Source: DATFEN01 sp035691285 (lineage in GTDB: Bacteria; Acidobacteriota; Vicinamibacteria; Fen-336). Taken from it: DNA of 21,807 bases. The notes under the pieces were generated by a model. It had not been told where the DNA came from, did not search any database, and saw only the letters and a program-made list of their open reading frames with translations. The DNA lies in the NCBI GenBank assembly GCA_035691285.1, contig DASSJI010000188.1, positions 1 to 21,807 of the forward strand, written 5' to 3'. Below, in pieces: positions 1-7,278 of the stretch; positions within the stretch are counted from its first letter, which is position 1, and each line of letters opens with the position of its first letter. A program made the translations under genes and the position numbers.

Positions 1-1261
1 GATCGCGGCCATCGAGGAGCGCGAGCGCGAGCGCACCGGCATCCAGTCGCTCAAGGTGCGCTTCAACCGCGTGTTCGGCTACTACATCGAGGTGACGAAG
101 TCGAACCTCGGCCTCGTGCCGTCCGACTACGTGCGCAAGCAGACGATCGCCGGCGGCGAGCGCTTCATGACGCCGGAGCTCAAGGAGTACGAGGAGAAGG
201 TGCTGCTCGCCGAGGAGCGGGGCTTGGTCCGCGAAGCCGAGATCTTCGAGGCGCTCCGCGCCCGCATCGCCGGCGAAGCCCGCCGCGTGCAGCAGTGCGC
301 GAGGGCGACGGCGGCGCTGGACGCGCTGGCCGCCCTCGCCGACGTCGCCAGCCGCCACGACTACGTGAAGCCGCGCCTCGTGGACGACGGGCTCGCATAC
401 GCCGACGGCCGCCACCCGGTCATGGAGCGAGTCCTGGGCGAGCCCTTCGTGGCGAACGACCTGGCCCTCGGCGGGGAGAGCCCCCGGCTCATGATCGTGA
501 CCGGCCCAAACATGGGCGGCAAGTCCACCTTCCTGCGGCAGACGGCGCTCATCAGCCTGATGGCGCAGATGGGCAGCTTCGTGCCCGCCCGGGAGGCGCG
601 TCTGGCGATGACGGACCGCATCTTCACCCGCGTCGGCGCCACGGACCAGATCCTGCGCGGCCAGTCCACCTTCATGGTCGAGATGCAGGAGACGGCCCAC
701 ATCCTGCACCACGCCAGCGCGCGGAGCCTGATCCTGCTCGACGAGGTCGGGCGCGGCACCGCCACCTTCGACGGCCTCTCGATCGCCTGGGCCGTTGCCG
801 AGCACCTGGCAGGCGCGACGCGGGCCTACGCGCTGTTCGCGACCCACTACCACGAGCTCACCGACCTCGCCGCCGAGGTTCCGGGCGTCGGCAACCTCCA
901 CGTCTCGGCCCGCGAGTGGAAGGACACGGTCGTGTTCCTGCGCAAGATCGAGCCGGGGGGCTCCGACCGGTCCTTCGGCCTGCAGGTCGCCCGGCTGGCC
1001 GGGCTGCCCGCGGCGGTGCTGTCCCGGGCCCGGGAGATCCTGAGGAACCTCGAGCAGACCGAGTTCGACCGCGAAGGCCGGCCGCGGCCGGCTCACGGCG
1101 GCGACTCCCCGCCGGAGCCCGGCCGGCAGCTCGCGCTCTTCGGCGCCCGGCGCGACGAGGCGCTGCTCGACGAGCTGCGCCGCGTCGACCTCGACGCGAT
1201 GACGCCCCTCGAGGCGCTCCAGCTCCTCTCCGACGTGAGGCGACGCCTTCGCGAGCCTTGA
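1..1261 (+). CDS. mutS: DNA mismatch repair protein MutS, C-terminal part (5' end outside window)
   Basis: MutS binds base mismatches and loops and uses ATP to recruit MutL. The reading frame is open from base 2 with no start, so 419 C-terminal residues are seen, roughly half of a normal MutS. Residues 11-35 of the visible part carry the conserved clamp stretch ending in FGYYIEVTK. The lever region follows, then the ATPase: Walker A GPNMGGKST at 168-176, the STFMVEM stretch at 222-228, Walker B LILLDEVGRGT at 243-253 and the switch histidine motif ATHYHEL at 280-286. The end (DAMTPLEALQLL) matches the usual MutS C-terminus. The catalytic core looks intact. The stop TGA (1259-1261) is embedded in a possible -35 box for the next gene. 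The identification is firm; only the N-terminal mismatch-binding domain is unseen. Confidence 0.97.
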   Translation, partial: IAAIEERERERTGIQSLKVRFNRVFGYYIEVTKSNLGLVPSDYVRKQTIAGGERFMTPELKEYEEKVLLAEERGLVREAEIFEALRARIAGEARRVQQCARATAALDALAALADVASRHDYVKPRLVDDGLAYADGRHPVMERVLGEPFVANDLALGGESPRLMIVTGPNMGGKSTFLRQTALISLMAQMGSFVPAREARLAMTDRIFTRVGATDQILRGQSTFMVEMQETAHILHHASARSLILLDEVGRGTATFDGLSIAWAVAEHLAGATRAYALFATHYHELTDLAAEVPGVGNLHVSAREWKDTVVFLRKIEPGGSDRSFGLQVARLAGLPAAVLSRAREILRNLEQTEFDREGRPRPAHGGDSPPEPGRQLALFGARRDEALLDELRRVDLDAMTPLEALQLLSDVRRRLREP

Positions 1262-1287
1262 CCCCTCCGTGACCCTTTACCTACACT
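1258..1287 (+). promoter_or_regulatory. possible sigma-70-like promoter for the hsp20 operon
   Basis: TTGACC (1258-1263) and TACACT (1282-1287) are separated by 18 bases, which would start transcription near 1294, ahead of the Shine-Dalgarno sequence at 1308-1314. The -35 box overlaps the mutS stop codon. The match is moderate (5/6 and 4/6). No CIRCE element is visible. Confidence 0.35.
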
Positions 1288-1322
1288 CGCAGGGTCGCCC
1301 TTTCTCGAAGGAGGCCGCCCGC

Positions 1323-1736
1323 TTGGCCGTGCGCCGCTGGGACCCGCTCCGCGACCTCCTGACCCTCCAGGAGCGCATGAACCGGCTGTTCGACGAGAGC
1401 CTCTCGCGCTCGCGCGGACCCGAGGCCGTCGTCGAGTCCGGGAGCTGGGCGCCCCTGTGTGACGTGTTCGAGACCGACGGCGCCTTCGTGTTCCAGATCG
1501 AGCTGGCGGGCGTGCGCGAGGAGGACGTGGAGATCCGGGTCGACGCGGACCGCGTGACCTTCCGCGGCGAGCGGCGCCTGCTGGGCGCCGCCCGCCCCGA
1601 GAGCTACCACCGCATGGAGCGCAGCTACGGCGCCTTCACCCGCTCCTTCGAGCTGCCCGAGGCGGTGGATCCGTCGCGAGCCACGGCGCAGTTCAGGGAC
1701 GGGCTGCTGCGCCTCGAGGTCGAGAAGGTCCGATGA
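1323..1736 (+). CDS. Hsp20/alpha-crystallin family small heat-shock protein
   Basis: An ATP-independent holdase that captures unfolding proteins. I chose the TTG start at 1323 because AAGGAGG (1308-1314) lies 8 bases before it and the resulting N-terminus (MAVRRWDPLRDLLTLQERMN) is typical of the family. The frame itself is open from GTG 1269. The product is 137 aa. The alpha-crystallin domain spans about 41-135, with the edge-strand motif AQFRDGLLRLEV at 122-133. The protein stops right after this strand, so the usual C-terminal extension with an I-x-I/V motif, which drives oligomer assembly in most family members, is absent. Its stop overlaps the ATG of the HtrA gene (ATGA, 1733-1736), so the two are probably translationally coupled. 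The family call is firm; the start is likely but not certain. Confidence 0.92.
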   Translation: MAVRRWDPLRDLLTLQERMNRLFDESLSRSRGPEAVVESGSWAPLCDVFETDGAFVFQIELAGVREEDVEIRVDADRVTFRGERRLLGAARPESYHRMERSYGAFTRSFELPEAVDPSRATAQFRDGLLRLEVEKVR

Positions 1737-2866
1737 GGCGCGCCGCGCTCGTGGTGTCCGGCCTCGCGGGCCTCGCCCTGGGGCTCACCCTCGGCGCCCG
1801 CTTCCGGGCGAGCCTCGCCCCTGGCACGGTCGCGGCTTCCCCGTCCGAGGCCCGGTCGCCCCTCGCCGCCGGTCCGGACTTCGCGTCCATCGCCCGGCGA
1901 GCCACGCCGGCGGTGGTCAACATCTCCGCGCTCCAGATCTACCGCACCGAGCGCTCGCCCTTCTTCTCGGACCCGTTCTTCCAGGACTTCTTCGGCCCCG
2001 ACGACCCCTTCCGCATCCCCCTCGAGGAGCGCAAGACCAGCCTGGGCTCCGGCGTGATCGTCGCGTCCGACGGCATCGTTGTGACCAACAACCACGTCAT
2101 CGAGCACGCCCGCGAGATCGCAGTCACGACCTCGGATCGCCGGCGCCACCGCGTCGCCCTCGTCGGGGCGGACCCGGTGACGGACCTGGCGGTCCTGCGC
2201 ATCGACGGCAAGGGGCTCTCGGCGCTGCCGTGGGGCGACTCCTCCACCGCCAGCGTGGGAGAGTACGTGCTCGCGATCGGCAACCCGTTCCAGCTCAACC
2301 AGACTGTGACGATGGGCATCATCAGCGCCACCGGCCGCTCCAACGTGGGGATCGTGGACTACGAGGACTTCATACAGACCGACGCCGCCATCAACCCCGG
2401 CAACTCCGGCGGCGCCTTGGTCAATGCGCGGGCGGAGCTGATCGGCGTGAACACGGCGATCTACTCGCGCTCGGGCGGCTACCAGGGCATCGGGTTCGCC
2501 GTCCCGGCGAACCTCGCGCGCAAGGTCGTGGACCAGATCGTGGCCAACGGGCGGGTGGTGCGGGGCTACGTGGGCATCACCCGGATCGCCGACGTCGGGG
2601 AGCGCGAGGCGGCCGCCCTCGGGCTGAAGGAGGCCCAGGGCGCCATCATCGTCGAGATGAGGCGCCGCAGCCCCGCCGCTGCGGCCGGGCTCGAGCCCGG
2701 CGACGTCGTCGTCGCCGTCGACGGAGCGCGCCTCGCCGACGCGGCCCAGCTCCGCAACGCCCTGGCCGCCGTCGAGGTCGGCGCGCGGCTCAAGCTCACG
2801 GTCGTGCGCGACGGTCGCCGCCTCGAGATCCAGGTGCCCGTCCAGGAGGCACACCCCAATGGCTAG
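1733..2866 (+). CDS. HtrA/DegS-type serine protease with one PDZ domain, membrane-anchored
   Basis: A periplasmic trypsin-fold protease for envelope protein quality control; 377 aa. Residues 1-25 form a hydrophobic N-terminal anchor or signal without an obvious cleavage site. The protease domain covers about 50-265 and the catalytic triad is visible: His121 (TNNHVIEHA), Asp151 (TDLAVLRI) and Ser225 (NPGNSGGAL). An acidic, Phe-rich loop at 77-95 is the LA-loop position of this family. A single PDZ domain occupies about 275-372 (GYVGI ... GLEPGDVVVAVDG). One PDZ and an N-terminal anchor fit DegS or other single-PDZ HtrA proteins better than two-PDZ DegP. It overlaps hsp20 by 4 bases and the downstream regulator by 8 bases, suggesting one transcript linking a chaperone, a protease and a regulator. 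I do not assign a specific degP/Q/S name. Confidence 0.93.
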   Translation: MRRAALVVSGLAGLALGLTLGARFRASLAPGTVAASPSEARSPLAAGPDFASIARRATPAVVNISALQIYRTERSPFFSDPFFQDFFGPDDPFRIPLEERKTSLGSGVIVASDGIVVTNNHVIEHAREIAVTTSDRRRHRVALVGADPVTDLAVLRIDGKGLSALPWGDSSTASVGEYVLAIGNPFQLNQTVTMGIISATGRSNVGIVDYEDFIQTDAAINPGNSGGALVNARAELIGVNTAIYSRSGGYQGIGFAVPANLARKVVDQIVANGRVVRGYVGITRIADVGEREAAALGLKEAQGAIIVEMRRRSPAAAAGLEPGDVVVAVDGARLADAAQLRNALAAVEVGARLKLTVVRDGRRLEIQVPVQEAHPNG

Positions 2867-4280
2867 GAAGGAGCTCGGAGAGATCCTCCGCCAGGCCGAC
2901 CTCGTGACCGACGCGCAGCTCAGCGAGGCCCTCGCGCTCCAGCGCACGTTCGGCGAGAAGCTCGCGAGCGTGCTCGTCCGCCAGCGCATCCTCACCGAGA
3001 AGTTCGCGGTGACCTACCTCGGGCGCCAGCTCGGCGTGCCGCCCGTCGACCTTTCGAAGACCGAGATCGACCTCTCGGTGCTCGAGATCCTGCCTCTCGA
3101 GCTTTGCGAGCGCCACCTGGTGTTCCCGGTGCGGGTCGAGGGCACGCGGCTGCAGGTCGCGATGTCGGATCCCACCGACCACGTCCTCGTCTCGGAGATC
3201 GAGTTCAAGACCGGCGTGCGCCTCGCCCCGATGGTCGCCCTCGAGTCGGCCATCAAGAACGCGATCATCGAGGGCCGCCGCGCGATCAAGGCGGGCACCA
3301 AGGTGATCACGCCGAACGTCCAGCGCCCCCGGGAGGGCGAGAGGCTCGGAGCGGCGGCCACCGGCTCCCCGGCAGCCCCTGCGGCCCCCGCCGCCGAGCC
3401 GATCCCGGTCCCGCTCTCTCCGCTCGAGGAGAAGGAGCGCGCCATCTTCGAGACCCTCGCCGGCGCGCCCATCACGGCCAGCGCGCCGCCGCCCGTCGAG
3501 CCCCAGCGTGTCCCGGCGGTCGAGGAGACGCAGGCGATCCTGGCCGTCGACGACGACGAGGGCATCCTGCGCCTGACCGAGCAGCTCTTGCAGTCGCGCC
3601 GCTACCGGGTGCTGACCGCAAAGACCGGGAGGGAAGCTCTCGCCAAGGTCCGCGAGACCATGCCCGACGTCGTGGTGCTGGACGGGATGCTGCCCGAGGT
3701 CCACGGCTTCGAGATCTGCCGCCAGCTCAAGACCAGCGAGCGCTTCCGCCACATCCCGGTGCTGATGATGTCGGCCGTGCACACCGGCTGGCGCTTCGCG
3801 GCCGACGTCAAGGAGAAGTACGGGGCCGACGACTACCTCGAGAAGCCCTTCGAGCCCGCCGAGTTCCTGCGCCGAGTCGAGGCCCTGCTGAACAAGGCGC
3901 CGGCCGTGGCGCCGGACTCCGAGGCCGCGGCGCGCCAGCACTTGAAGCAGGGGGTGATCGCCCTGAAGCAGGAGCAGCTCGACGACGCGATCGCCTCTTT
4001 CCAGAAGGGACTGGCCATCGACCAGTTCAACGACATGCTGCACTACTACCTGGCGATGACCTACGAGAAGCGGGACATGGTCTTCAACGCCATCGACCAC
4101 TACGAGAAGGCGATCCAGATCAATCCGGACTTCTACGACGCCATCACCGCGCTCGCGAACCTGTACCAGCGCCAGGAGTTCTGGCGCAAGGCCGTCGAGA
4201 TGTGGGAGCTGGCCCTGGCCGCGACCAAGGACGAGACCGTGCGCAAGCGGATCAAGGACCACCTGCTGAGCCTGCTGTGA
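2859..4280 (+). CDS. MshEN-like domain, response-regulator receiver and TPR fusion protein
   Basis: A 473-aa cytoplasmic signalling protein with three parts. Residues 1-145 resemble the GspE/MshE N-terminal (MshEN) domain, with LGEIL near the N-terminus, a run ending LSEALALQ at 21-28 and YLGRQLGVPPVDL at 53-65. A low-complexity Ala/Pro linker spans about 163-222. Residues 225-346 are a receiver: acidic pocket D231-D233, phospho-acceptor Asp275 (VVLDGMLPE), Ser305 and Lys329-Pro330. Residues 355-470 hold about three TPR units. There is no DNA-binding or enzymatic output domain, so output is probably protein-protein interaction. MshEN domains of pilus and type II secretion ATPases can bind c-di-GMP. 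Here the canonical Arg-Leu-Gly has become Glu-Leu-Gly and the motif glycine position is Asp14, so binding is doubtful. The gene overlaps htrA by 8 bases. No partner kinase is in the window. Confidence 0.88.
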   Translation: MARKELGEILRQADLVTDAQLSEALALQRTFGEKLASVLVRQRILTEKFAVTYLGRQLGVPPVDLSKTEIDLSVLEILPLELCERHLVFPVRVEGTRLQVAMSDPTDHVLVSEIEFKTGVRLAPMVALESAIKNAIIEGRRAIKAGTKVITPNVQRPREGERLGAAATGSPAAPAAPAAEPIPVPLSPLEEKERAIFETLAGAPITASAPPPVEPQRVPAVEETQAILAVDDDEGILRLTEQLLQSRRYRVLTAKTGREALAKVRETMPDVVVLDGMLPEVHGFEICRQLKTSERFRHIPVLMMSAVHTGWRFAADVKEKYGADDYLEKPFEPAEFLRRVEALLNKAPAVAPDSEAAARQHLKQGVIALKQEQLDDAIASFQKGLAIDQFNDMLHYYLAMTYEKRDMVFNAIDHYEKAIQINPDFYDAITALANLYQRQEFWRKAVEMWELALAATKDETVRKRIKDHLLSLL

Positions 4281-4307
4281 TGCCCCGGTAGCGAGCGCGC
4301 CCCCGCG

Positions 4308-4727
4308 ATGCCGTTCCTCTCGATCTCTCCCGAGCCCAGCGCCTACCCGGCGAAGGTCCGGAGCCACGCCGCGCCGACGCCCCCGGCCTTCACGTTCGAC
4401 TGGTGGCACGGGGACGATCTCGTCGGGGCCTTTCCCCACTTCCTCATTACCGCGCGGCTGCGCCGGGCGCTCCAGCGCCTGCGCGGCGCCACGGGCTTCA
4501 CCACGGAGCCCGCCACGGTGCGCGCGTCCCGCTTCTTCCGCGCCAGGAGCGGCGCTCCACGCCTGCCGCGCTTCTGGCGGCTGGTGGCGTCCGGCGCGCC
4601 TGGCGTGGACGACGTCGGCGCCACCGCCGACTGCACGCTGGTCGTGTCGGCGCGGATCCTGGTCGTCCTGCTGTCCCACACCCTGGAGCAGGCGTCGTTC
4701 CAGAAGTTCGCCCCTTCAAAGCCATGA
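4308..4727 (+). CDS. uncharacterised 139-aa protein, coupled to the DUF523 gene
   Basis: I do not recognise the family. The frame shows strong G/C preference at third codon positions, as in its neighbours. Its stop overlaps the start of the next gene (ATGA, 4724-4727); both favour a real gene over chance. The protein is soluble with no signal peptide or membrane segment. Visible features are a Trp-rich acidic stretch (FDWWHGDD) near residue 30, Arg-rich helices at 48-60, and a C-terminal block with GVDDVGA followed by the hydrophobic LVVSARILVVLL. There is one cysteine. No clear ribosome-binding site precedes the ATG, and the 27-base gap to the previous gene is otherwise empty. The start could lie slightly downstream. 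Function unknown. Confidence 0.65.
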   Translation: MPFLSISPEPSAYPAKVRSHAAPTPPAFTFDWWHGDDLVGAFPHFLITARLRRALQRLRGATGFTTEPATVRASRFFRARSGAPRLPRFWRLVASGAPGVDDVGATADCTLVVSARILVVLLSHTLEQASFQKFAPSKP

Positions 4728-5230
4728 TCAAGGTCCTGGTCAGCTCGTGCCTGCTCGGCGAAAAGGTGCGCTACCACGGCGAGGACGCGCTCTGCGAGAG
4801 CGACGTGCTCGATCGCTGGCGCGCCGAGGGCCGCCTCGTTCCCTTCTGCCCGGAAACGGCCGCCGGCCTGCCCGTGCCCCGGCCGCCGGCCGAGATCGAA
4901 GGAGGGGATGGCCATGCGGTTCTGGAAGGGAAGGCCTTCGTCTCCGACAGCACGGGCGCCGACGTGACCGCGCCCTTCATGAAGGGTGCGCGGGCCGCCC
5001 TGGAGGCCGCCTCGAGCCACGGCGCCCGCCTCGCCGTGCTCAAGGACGGCAGCCCCTCGTGCGGCTCCAGCTACATCTTCGACGGCACGTTCCGCGGCCA
5101 GCGCGACAGCGGCCAGGGCCTGACCGCGGCCATCCTGTCGCGCGCGGGCATCCGGGTGTTCAACGAACGGGAGCTGGAGGAGGCGGCACGCCATCTCGAG
5201 CTCCTCGAGGCGAAGCAGCGCGAGGGTTGA
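4724..5230 (+). CDS. DUF523 family protein, TudS-like (2-thiouracil desulfidase fold)
   Basis: A 168-aa DUF523 protein. The family signatures are SSCLLG (7-12), CPE (42-44), GLPVPRPPAEI (48-58) and KDGSPSCG (107-114). The characterised member TudS uses three cysteines to hold a [4Fe-4S] cluster that removes sulfur from 2-thiouracil; Cys9, Cys42 and Cys113 sit in the three signature motifs and are the likely ligands here. Substrate assignment by family membership is an inference, since most DUF523 proteins are untested. The ATG lies inside the stop of the preceding unknown gene (4-base overlap), so the pair should be co-translated. A longer frame exists upstream but is the shadow of that gene. 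The next gene is convergent, 33 bases away, and I see no clear hairpin terminator between them. Confidence 0.88.
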   Translation: MIKVLVSSCLLGEKVRYHGEDALCESDVLDRWRAEGRLVPFCPETAAGLPVPRPPAEIEGGDGHAVLEGKAFVSDSTGADVTAPFMKGARAALEAASSHGARLAVLKDGSPSCGSSYIFDGTFRGQRDSGQGLTAAILSRAGIRVFNERELEEAARHLELLEAKQREG

Positions 5231-5263
5231 GCGCCGCCTCGTGATCGCGGTCGGAAGGCTAAT

Positions 5264-5947
5264 TTAGTCGAACGCCTTCTCGAAGTCCGGGCCGAGGATG
5301 ATCTCCTTGCCCTCGACCTTGATCATGCCCTGGCGCTCGAGGTCCTTCAGCATGCGCGTCACCGTCTCTCGCGTCGTGCCGATGCGGTTCGCGATCTCCT
5401 GGTGGGTGGCGCGCCGGAACGCGATCTGCCCGTCCTTGAGGCGTCGCCCCTCCTCCTTCGCCATGTCGAGGATCACCCGGGCCACTCGGCCGTAGACGTC
5501 GAGGAGCGCCAGCGTCTGGATCTGGTGGTTGGCCCGTCGCAGCCGCTGCGTCAGGGTCTTGATCAGCGCCCGGGTGATGGAGCGCTTGGTGGCCACCTTC
5601 TCGAAGTCGCTTCGCGCCAGGCACAGGAGCTCGGTGTCCTCCGCGGCGATGGCCGTCGCGGAGCGCGGCTCGTTGTCCAGCAGCGACATCTCGCCGAAGA
5701 AGTCGCCGGGCGCCAGCATGGTCAGGATGATCTCGCGGCCGTCGTCGCCGAGGATGGTCACCTTGACCCGCCCGGCCAGGATCATGAAGAACGAGTCGCC
5801 CTCCTCGTTCTCGAAGAACACCACCGTGTCCTTGGGGCAGTGGCGCCGCGTGCACAGGAGCGCGAGGCTCTCGATGTCCGCCTCGCTGAGCTCGGAGAAG
5901 ATCGGAACCGTGCGGAGCAGCTCCCGGTCGTCGGACTCCCTGCTCAT
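5264..5947 (-). CDS. Crp/Fnr family transcriptional regulator
   Basis: A 227-aa one-component regulator. The cyclic-nucleotide-binding beta-roll spans about 15-125, with the phosphate-binding cassette pattern GDFFGEMSLLDNEPRSA (81-97): Glu86 and Arg95-Ser96 are at the positions that contact cAMP in Crp, so a cyclic nucleotide ligand is plausible. There is no Fnr-type N-terminal cysteine cluster, although Cys32 and Cys37 occur. A dimerisation helix (about 125-155) and a winged helix-turn-helix (THQEIANRIGTTRETVTRML, 181-200) follow; the RETVTR recognition helix is Crp-like. It is the last gene of the minus-strand series, 23 bases after the TPR/SLH lipoprotein, with its own candidate promoter and an inverted repeat in that gap. 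Regulated genes are not identifiable here. The class is certain, the ligand is not. Confidence 0.95.
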   Translation of the reverse strand: MSRESDDRELLRTVPIFSELSEADIESLALLCTRRHCPKDTVVFFENEEGDSFFMILAGRVKVTILGDDGREIILTMLAPGDFFGEMSLLDNEPRSATAIAAEDTELLCLARSDFEKVATKRSITRALIKTLTQRLRRANHQIQTLALLDVYGRVARVILDMAKEEGRRLKDGQIAFRRATHQEIANRIGTTRETVTRMLKDLERQGMIKVEGKEIILGPDFEKAFD

Positions 5948-5955
5948 GGCTCGGC

Positions 5956-5980
5956 TGGGCCGATGCTATATCACGGCCCA
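5956..5980. promoter_or_regulatory. inverted repeat and extended -10 in front of crp-like gene
   Basis: Perfect 7-base arms TGGGCCG (5956-5962) and CGGCCCA (5974-5980) flank an 11-base A/T-rich spacer. On the minus strand the spacer holds TGATATAGC (5973-5965), a good extended -10 for the crp-like gene; its TGA is also the stop codon of the upstream lipoprotein gene. The repeat could be an operator, for example for autoregulation, or a weak hairpin at the end of the upstream gene. No U-tract follows, which favours an operator. Confidence 0.45.
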
Positions 5981-7278
5981 ACGAGGCGTGCGAGCCCCTC
6001 GACGACGTCCGTGGCGTCGCGCCCCGAGACCGGGCGCCAGGCCTCGAAGGCTCCCGCCGGGGTCAGGTCCATGAGGCCGGCGGCCACCGCCCGCGAGGCG
6101 GCCTCGAAGAAGAGGTTGTTGCGCGACATGTCGGTGATCGGCGGAGCCGGGCCGGCCCCGTGTCCGAGGAGATCGAGGACTCGGGCCACGGCGCGGGCCA
6201 GGTCGCCCCGGCGGGCGATCGCGCCGGGCTGGAAGGTGTGGTTCGGGTACACGTCCATGACGTCGTGGGCCAGGGCCAGCAGGATGTAGGGCCGCGCCCA
6301 CGACCCCGCGATGTCCACCGCCACGTCGGGATCCGCGCCTTCGACCTGCTTCAACGCCGGCACCTTCACCGCCACGAGCGCGGCCAGGTCCGCGCGCGTG
6401 ATGCGCGGGGCGTCCACGATGTGGCGGAACTCCGGCGGCAGGCCTTCGAGCTCGAGCGCGTCCCGTGCCGCGAAGGCCAGCCGCTGGGCCTCGGCGTCCT
6501 TGGGGTCGCGCTGCAGCAGACGGCGGTACGCTTCGAGGGCTCCCGCGTGGTCCTTCTGCTCGCTCAGCAGCTCGCCCAGCCGCAGCAGGGCCTGCCGGTC
6601 GCCCATCGGGTCGGAGCGCAGCGCGGCCAGGGCCTCGGCCACGTCGCCTCCGGCGAGCAGGAGGTTCGCGTACTCCACGCGCAGCGCGCCGACCTCGGGC
6701 GCTGCCTCGAGGGCGCTCCGGTACTCCTCCAGGGCCGCGTCCCGGTCGCCACGCTCCAGTGCGGCCCGCGCGGCGGCCACCCGTCGCTCGGTCACCTGCA
6801 GCTTCAGCTCCGCAAGGCGGCGGGTGGCGAGCGGCTGGCTCGGCGCGATCCCCTCGGCCCGCTTGTAGAAGCCCAGCGCGCGCTCGGGATCGCCCAGGCG
6901 GAACGCGGCCGAGCCCGCGCCGATCAGGGCCGGCACGTAATCGGGGCGAGCGCCGAGCACGGTCGCGAAGCTCTCCTCCGCCTCGCGGTAGCGCCCGGCA
7001 CGAAGCCGTGCATAGCCGAATCCGGCCTGGGCGGGAGCGAGGCCCGGACGCTTCTTGAGGATCTCCGTGAAGCCACGCGCCGCCTGATCGGCGCTGCCGG
7101 TCAGCACGTCGCGCCAGGCCTTCTCGAAGCGGGCCGCCTCGTCCTGCCTCAGCTCGCCCGCGCGGGGCGCCGGATACAGGTAGTCCTCCCCCTGCGGCGG
7201 GCGGGGAGCCGCCGGCCTGGCGCAGGCGAGTGGCAAAGCCAGCAAGGCCAGCCCGCAGACGGCGCGCGCCCGCCTCAT
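5971..7278 (-). CDS. TPR-repeat lipoprotein with C-terminal SLH-like domain
   Basis: A 435-aa exported protein. The N-terminus has two arginines, a hydrophobic core and LPLAC with Cys19, so it is probably a lipoprotein, although Pro at -3 is not ideal for the lipobox. Residues 50-270 contain five or six TPR-like helical pairs (for example FTEILKKRPGLAPAQAGFGYARLRAGRYREAEESF is split over 70-104). Residues 290-435 look like two or three degenerate SLH units: ITRADLAALVAV, then VYPNHTFQPGAIARRGDLARAV (343-364), then a last one near 395-432. SLH domains bind cell-wall polymers, so this could be an outer-membrane lipoprotein touching the wall. Its ATG overlaps the hflX stop by 4 bases. The architecture is seen; the role is inferred. 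Confidence 0.85.
   Translation of the reverse strand: MRRARAVCGLALLALPLACARPAAPRPPQGEDYLYPAPRAGELRQDEAARFEKAWRDVLTGSADQAARGFTEILKKRPGLAPAQAGFGYARLRAGRYREAEESFATVLGARPDYVPALIGAGSAAFRLGDPERALGFYKRAEGIAPSQPLATRRLAELKLQVTERRVAAARAALERGDRDAALEEYRSALEAAPEVGALRVEYANLLLAGGDVAEALAALRSDPMGDRQALLRLGELLSEQKDHAGALEAYRRLLQRDPKDAEAQRLAFAARDALELEGLPPEFRHIVDAPRITRADLAALVAVKVPALKQVEGADPDVAVDIAGSWARPYILLALAHDVMDVYPNHTFQPGAIARRGDLARAVARVLDLLGHGAGPAPPITDMSRNNLFFEAASRAVAAGLMDLTPAGAFEAWRPVSGRDATDVVEGLARLVGP

Noticed and set aside
1269..1322. Upstream GTG start for hsp20
   Set aside because: The strong Shine-Dalgarno sequence lies inside this extension and points to TTG 1323; the extra 18 residues do not resemble the family.
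1625..2995. Long minus-strand open frame (456 codons) opposite hsp20 and htrA
   Set aside because: The plus strand has htrA with a full catalytic triad. The antisense product is rich in Asp/Arg/Gly/His without domains, the usual shadow in GC-rich DNA.
2796..4679. Minus-strand open frame of 627 codons
   Set aside because: Antisense to the MshEN-REC-TPR gene; composition is an Arg/Leu/Gly/Asp shadow with no motif.
4343..5194. Minus-strand frame of 283 codons as an alternative to the two plus-strand genes
   Set aside because: The plus strand encodes DUF523 with all its motifs, and the 4-base coupling overlap supports the 139-aa gene.
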